From assembly GCA_022601215.1 (NCBI GenBank), contig JAHZIZ010000024.1, positions 1-8,574 of the forward strand: a stretch of DNA of 8,574 nt. The letters run 5' to 3'. The DNA is from Bacteroidota bacterium. Its GTDB lineage: Bacteria > Bacteroidota > Bacteroidia > Flavobacteriales > Flavobacteriaceae. A program made the translations under genes and the position numbers. The notes under the pieces were generated by a model. The model saw only the letters and a program-made list of their open reading frames with translations. It was not told the origin of the DNA and searched no databases. Shown here one piece after another: positions 6,500 to 8,574 of the stretch; the first letter of the stretch is position 1, and every line of letters starts with the position of its first letter.

Positions 6500-7210
6500 A
6501 TACTTAGAATCAAAAATACGCATACACATAGCACCGCTTCCAACCTTCAGGTACTCTATGAAGACAACCATTTACTGATTATCAATAAAAGACCTGGGGA
6601 CATTGTACAAGGGGATAAAACCGGGGACATTCCTCTTTCGGAGGTAGCCAAAGAATACATTGCAAAGAAACACAACAAGCCCGGTGCTGTTTTTCTAGGG
6701 GTAGTGCATAGATTGGATAGGCCAACAAGCGGCGTGGTTGTATTTGCAAGAACATCAAAGGCTTTAACGAGATTGAATAAGCTCTTTTCAGAAAGGAAAA
6801 CAGAGAAAACCTATTGGGCTATCGTTAAAGAAAATCCGCCAAAAACTTCGGATCGCTTGGTTCACTTCATGAAACGAAACCCAAAACAGAATAAGAGCTA
6901 TGCGCATAAAAATGCTGTGCCAAATAGTAAAGAAGCTGTACTCTCTTATTCGGTTCTTAAAAAATTAAACACTTATACCTTATTAGAGGTAGCTCTTGAA
7001 ACGGGACGCCATCATCAAATTAGGTCACAATTATCGGCTATAGGTTGTCCTATTAAGGGAGATTTAAAATATGGTTTCGATAGAAGTAATAAGGATGGTA
7101 GCATCCATTTACACGCTAGAAGAATATCTTTTATTCATCCAGTAAAGAAAGAGGATATCAATATAGTGGCACCTGCACCAAACGAAGTGATATGGAACGC
7201 ATGTAATTAA
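6500..7210 (+). CDS. RluA-family RNA pseudouridine synthase (start codon uncertain)
   Basis: Isomerises a specific uridine in rRNA or tRNA to pseudouridine. Conserved sequence begins at about 6545 with LQVLYEDNHLLIINKRPG and continues through D-I-V-Q-G-D, H-R-L-D-R-P-T-S-G (codons 6707-6733; the HRLD aspartate, codon 6716-6718, is catalytic) and E-T-G-R-H-H-Q-I-R-S-Q-L to a C-terminal HARRISFIHP. There is no S4 RNA-binding domain, so it is a compact member of about 230-236 residues. In this frame the upstream stop is TAA at 6491-6493, and no ATG, GTG or TTG occurs before GTG at 6704. Starting at 6704 would delete the first third of the domain and leave the catalytic aspartate at residue 4, so that start is rejected. 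The coordinate given uses ATA at 6500; ATC at 6509 is equally possible, as is a small sequence error. The gene lies 23 bases after panB and ends in TTAA shared with the response-regulator stop. The RNA target cannot be told from sequence. Confidence 0.85.
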   Translation: MLRIKNTHTHSTASNLQVLYEDNHLLIINKRPGDIVQGDKTGDIPLSEVAKEYIAKKHNKPGAVFLGVVHRLDRPTSGVVVFARTSKALTRLNKLFSERKTEKTYWAIVKENPPKTSDRLVHFMKRNPKQNKSYAHKNAVPNSKEAVLSYSVLKKLNTYTLLEVALETGRHHQIRSQLSAIGCPIKGDLKYGFDRSNKDGSIHLHARRISFIHPVKKEDINIVAPAPNEVIWNACN

Positions 7211-7860
7211 AGTTCGATTAGATGGTTTTTTAGTGCATATATTACCAAGCCAACTCTATTTCTAATGCGAAGTTTATTAAACAACTCTTGTCGGTAACCG
7301 TCTATAGTCTTCGGGCTTAAGTTCATAATATCTGCTATCTCCTTGTAGGTCATTTCACTGCATGCCAATTGTAAAAAAGTTAGCTCCTTTTCTTTTAATT
7401 TCACTAGCGGTTCTTTAGCACCTGGTTGCAACGCATTGACCATGGTTGCGGTCACCATTTCTGAATAAAAGTAACCTTTAGCCATCACTTCTAACAGCGC
7501 CATTTTCAAATCATCAGGATGTATATCTTTCAAAAAATAGCCTTTAGCGCCACCTCGAATCATTTTTAAAATAGTTTGCTCATTATCTTCAACAGATAAT
7601 GCTAAAACTTTAATCTTAGGGTAATGTTCAGTAAGCCATGTTACGGTCTCAATTCCATTCATTACCGGCATATTAATATCCAATAATATAAGATCAGGAA
7701 TGTTTTCGTTGGCCGATAACTCCTTTTGTAACTCCACCCCATTTCTGGCTTTATACAATACTTCAAACTCAGGAAAACTATTAATAAGTTTTTCCAAGGA
7801 ACTACCAAATAGTAAATGATCATCTACGATGGCAAGTGTATATGTCTTTTGATTAGTCAT
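7207..7860 (-). CDS. NarL/FixJ-type response regulator with LuxR DNA-binding domain
   Basis: A 217-residue cytoplasmic transcription regulator. The receiver domain spans about residues 6-125: acidic pocket D13-D14 in I-V-D-D-H, phosphoacceptor D61 in L-L-D-I-N-M-P, switch serine S89 in LALSVED, and K111 in Y-F-L-K-D. A LuxR-type helix-turn-helix occupies about 153-215, with L-K-E-K-E-L-T-F-L, then TYKEIADIMNLSPKTIDGYR as turn and recognition helix, and NKLRIRNRVGLVIYAL as the final helices. All residues needed for phosphorylation are present. Its ATG overlaps the end of the upstream kinase gene by 8 bases (7853-7860), so the two are co-translated and almost certainly partners. Target genes are not evident. 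Its stop shares TTAA with the convergent rluA-family gene, so no spacer remains for a terminator. The family call is secure; the signal and regulon are unknown. Confidence 0.96.
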   Translation of the reverse strand: MTNQKTYTLAIVDDHLLFGSSLEKLINSFPEFEVLYKARNGVELQKELSANENIPDLILLDINMPVMNGIETVTWLTEHYPKIKVLALSVEDNEQTILKMIRGGAKGYFLKDIHPDDLKMALLEVMAKGYFYSEMVTATMVNALQPGAKEPLVKLKEKELTFLQLACSEMTYKEIADIMNLSPKTIDGYRQELFNKLRIRNRVGLVIYALKNHLIEL

Positions 7861-8574
7861 AGGACTGATAAGGATAGGTAAGCTTCAACATTGTCCCTTC
7901 GCCAAGCGTAGAACTTAAATCAAACTGAGCTCCTAAAAGCGTAGCACGACTTTTCATATTCTGTAAGCCTGAATTAGCACTTCTTTTTGTCATATCAAAT
8001 CCCTGACCATCATCATTAACCGTAATATCAAGTTGCGATTTGCTATAAGTTAAATGTACAAATAATTTCTTTGCCTTTGCATGTTTAATCACATTAGAGA
8101 AAAACTCCTGAAGAATTCTAAAAATGATAATCTCGTCATCATTCTTTAAAATTTCCTCTTCCCCCTCTACTTTTAAGTTGGCCTCTAGGAAATTAAGCCT
8201 ATTAAATCGTCCTAATTCAGTCTTAATAGATTCTACCAAACCATTGTTTAAAACAACTTCTGTGTTAAGTGTTTTAGACAAGGAACGCACCTCTTCTACG
8301 GTTGCGACAATAACATCTTTGGTTTCGGAAACCTGTTCTTTGACATCATTTGCCGTAGCATTCATCAACATGTTCAATTGTAAGTTGGCCACAGATAGTA
8401 ATTGGCCTACATTGTCGTGTAATTCCCAAGCAATATTCTTAAAAGTTTGCTCCTGTATTTCTAGACGAGATGTAGCCAATTGTTCTTGGAAACGTTGTTG
8501 TTCCTCAAATTTCTCGATCAGCAATTTATTTTTTCTTTTCTGAAAAGCAATAAAGAAAACCACCACAAAGACCA
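7853..8574 (-). CDS. Membrane-anchored sensor histidine kinase, HisKA_3 type (5' end outside window)
   Basis: Sensor kinase of a two-component system, partner of the overlapping response regulator. The frame is still open at the window edge, and the GTG at 8566 lies inside a hydrophobic run (VFVVVFFIAF), so the true start is upstream. That run is the end of a transmembrane helix, followed by basic QKRKNK and a coiled-coil-like segment rich in E, Q and K. The phosphoacceptor histidine is in A-W-E-L-H-D-N-V-G-Q-L-L-S (codon 8417-8419), the signature of HisKA_3 dimerisation domains. The ATP-binding domain follows: N-box in F-R-I-L-Q-E-F-F-S-N-V-I-K-H, G1 box N-D-D-G-Q-G-F, and G2 region S-G-L-Q-N-M then L-G-E-G-T-M. 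No sensor domain is visible between the membrane helix and the kinase core. If the missing part is short, as in similar flavobacterial kinases, it would be a small protein with a single membrane anchor; that is inference. Confidence 0.95.
   Translation of the reverse strand, partial: VFVVVFFIAFQKRKNKLLIEKFEEQQRFQEQLATSRLEIQEQTFKNIAWELHDNVGQLLSVANLQLNMLMNATANDVKEQVSETKDVIVATVEEVRSLSKTLNTEVVLNNGLVESIKTELGRFNRLNFLEANLKVEGEEEILKNDDEIIIFRILQEFFSNVIKHAKAKKLFVHLTYSKSQLDITVNDDGQGFDMTKRSANSGLQNMKSRATLLGAQFDLSSTLGEGTMLKLTYPYQSYD

Noticed and set aside
6704..7210. Short RluA-family gene starting at GTG 6704
   Set aside because: Conserved family sequence continues upstream in frame for about 50 residues, and this start would leave the catalytic aspartate at residue 4.
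7195..7230. GAAC...GTTC pairing and a T-run after the rluA stop as a terminator
   Set aside because: The stem has four pairs across a 13-base loop, and the T-run lies several bases beyond it.
8124..8543. Plus-strand open frame of 139 residues opposite the histidine kinase
   Set aside because: It is antisense to a kinase with all catalytic boxes; its serine-rich, low-complexity translation is typical of a shadow frame.

Overview
This window looks like ordinary chromosome from a marine-type member of the Bacteroidota, most likely Flavobacteriaceae. The support is a fairly AT-rich composition, genes without clear Shine-Dalgarno sequences, two matches to the Bacteroidota -7 box TAnnTTTG, and protein types typical of flavobacteria: a compact DnaE paired with DinB, a one-chain iron-sulfur serine dehydratase, a panB-rluA pair, and a small membrane histidine kinase followed by a NarL/LuxR regulator. 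I see no RNA gene, CRISPR array, insertion sequence, integrase or phage gene.

Layout. Positions 1-2941 (+) hold a DNA damage-tolerance cluster: the C-terminal half of a C-family polymerase (DnaE, DnaE2/ImuC-like), a 73-residue GIY-YIG-type protein overlapping it by ATGA, and a Y-family DinB polymerase with an internal beta-clamp motif. After 42 bases with a possible promoter comes L-serine ammonia-lyase (2984-4408, +). A 215-base gap containing an imperfect AT-rich inverted repeat leads to a small secreted HExxH protein (4624-5136, +). This meets head-on, with stop codons sharing TTAA, a secreted NTF2-like protein (5133-5597, -). A 60-base divergent gap separates that gene from panB (5658-6476, +), followed by an RluA-family pseudouridine synthase (about 6500-7210, +) that has no normal start codon. 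The synthase ends in a second shared TTAA with a two-component operon on the minus strand: response regulator (7207-7860) and, upstream of it, a sensor histidine kinase (7853-8574) cut by the window edge.

How the genes work together. DnaE and DinB probably cooperate in error-prone bypass of DNA lesions. The kinase and regulator are a cognate pair whose genes overlap by 8 bases. SdaA (serine to pyruvate plus ammonia) and PanB (first committed step of pantothenate synthesis) are independent housekeeping enzymes. The two secreted small proteins are neighbours only by convergent ends, and their roles are unknown.

I did not find a convincing new multi-gene system. The points most worth a second look are the missing rluA start codon, the altered GIY-YIG protein inside the polymerase operon, and the small secreted zincin-like protein.
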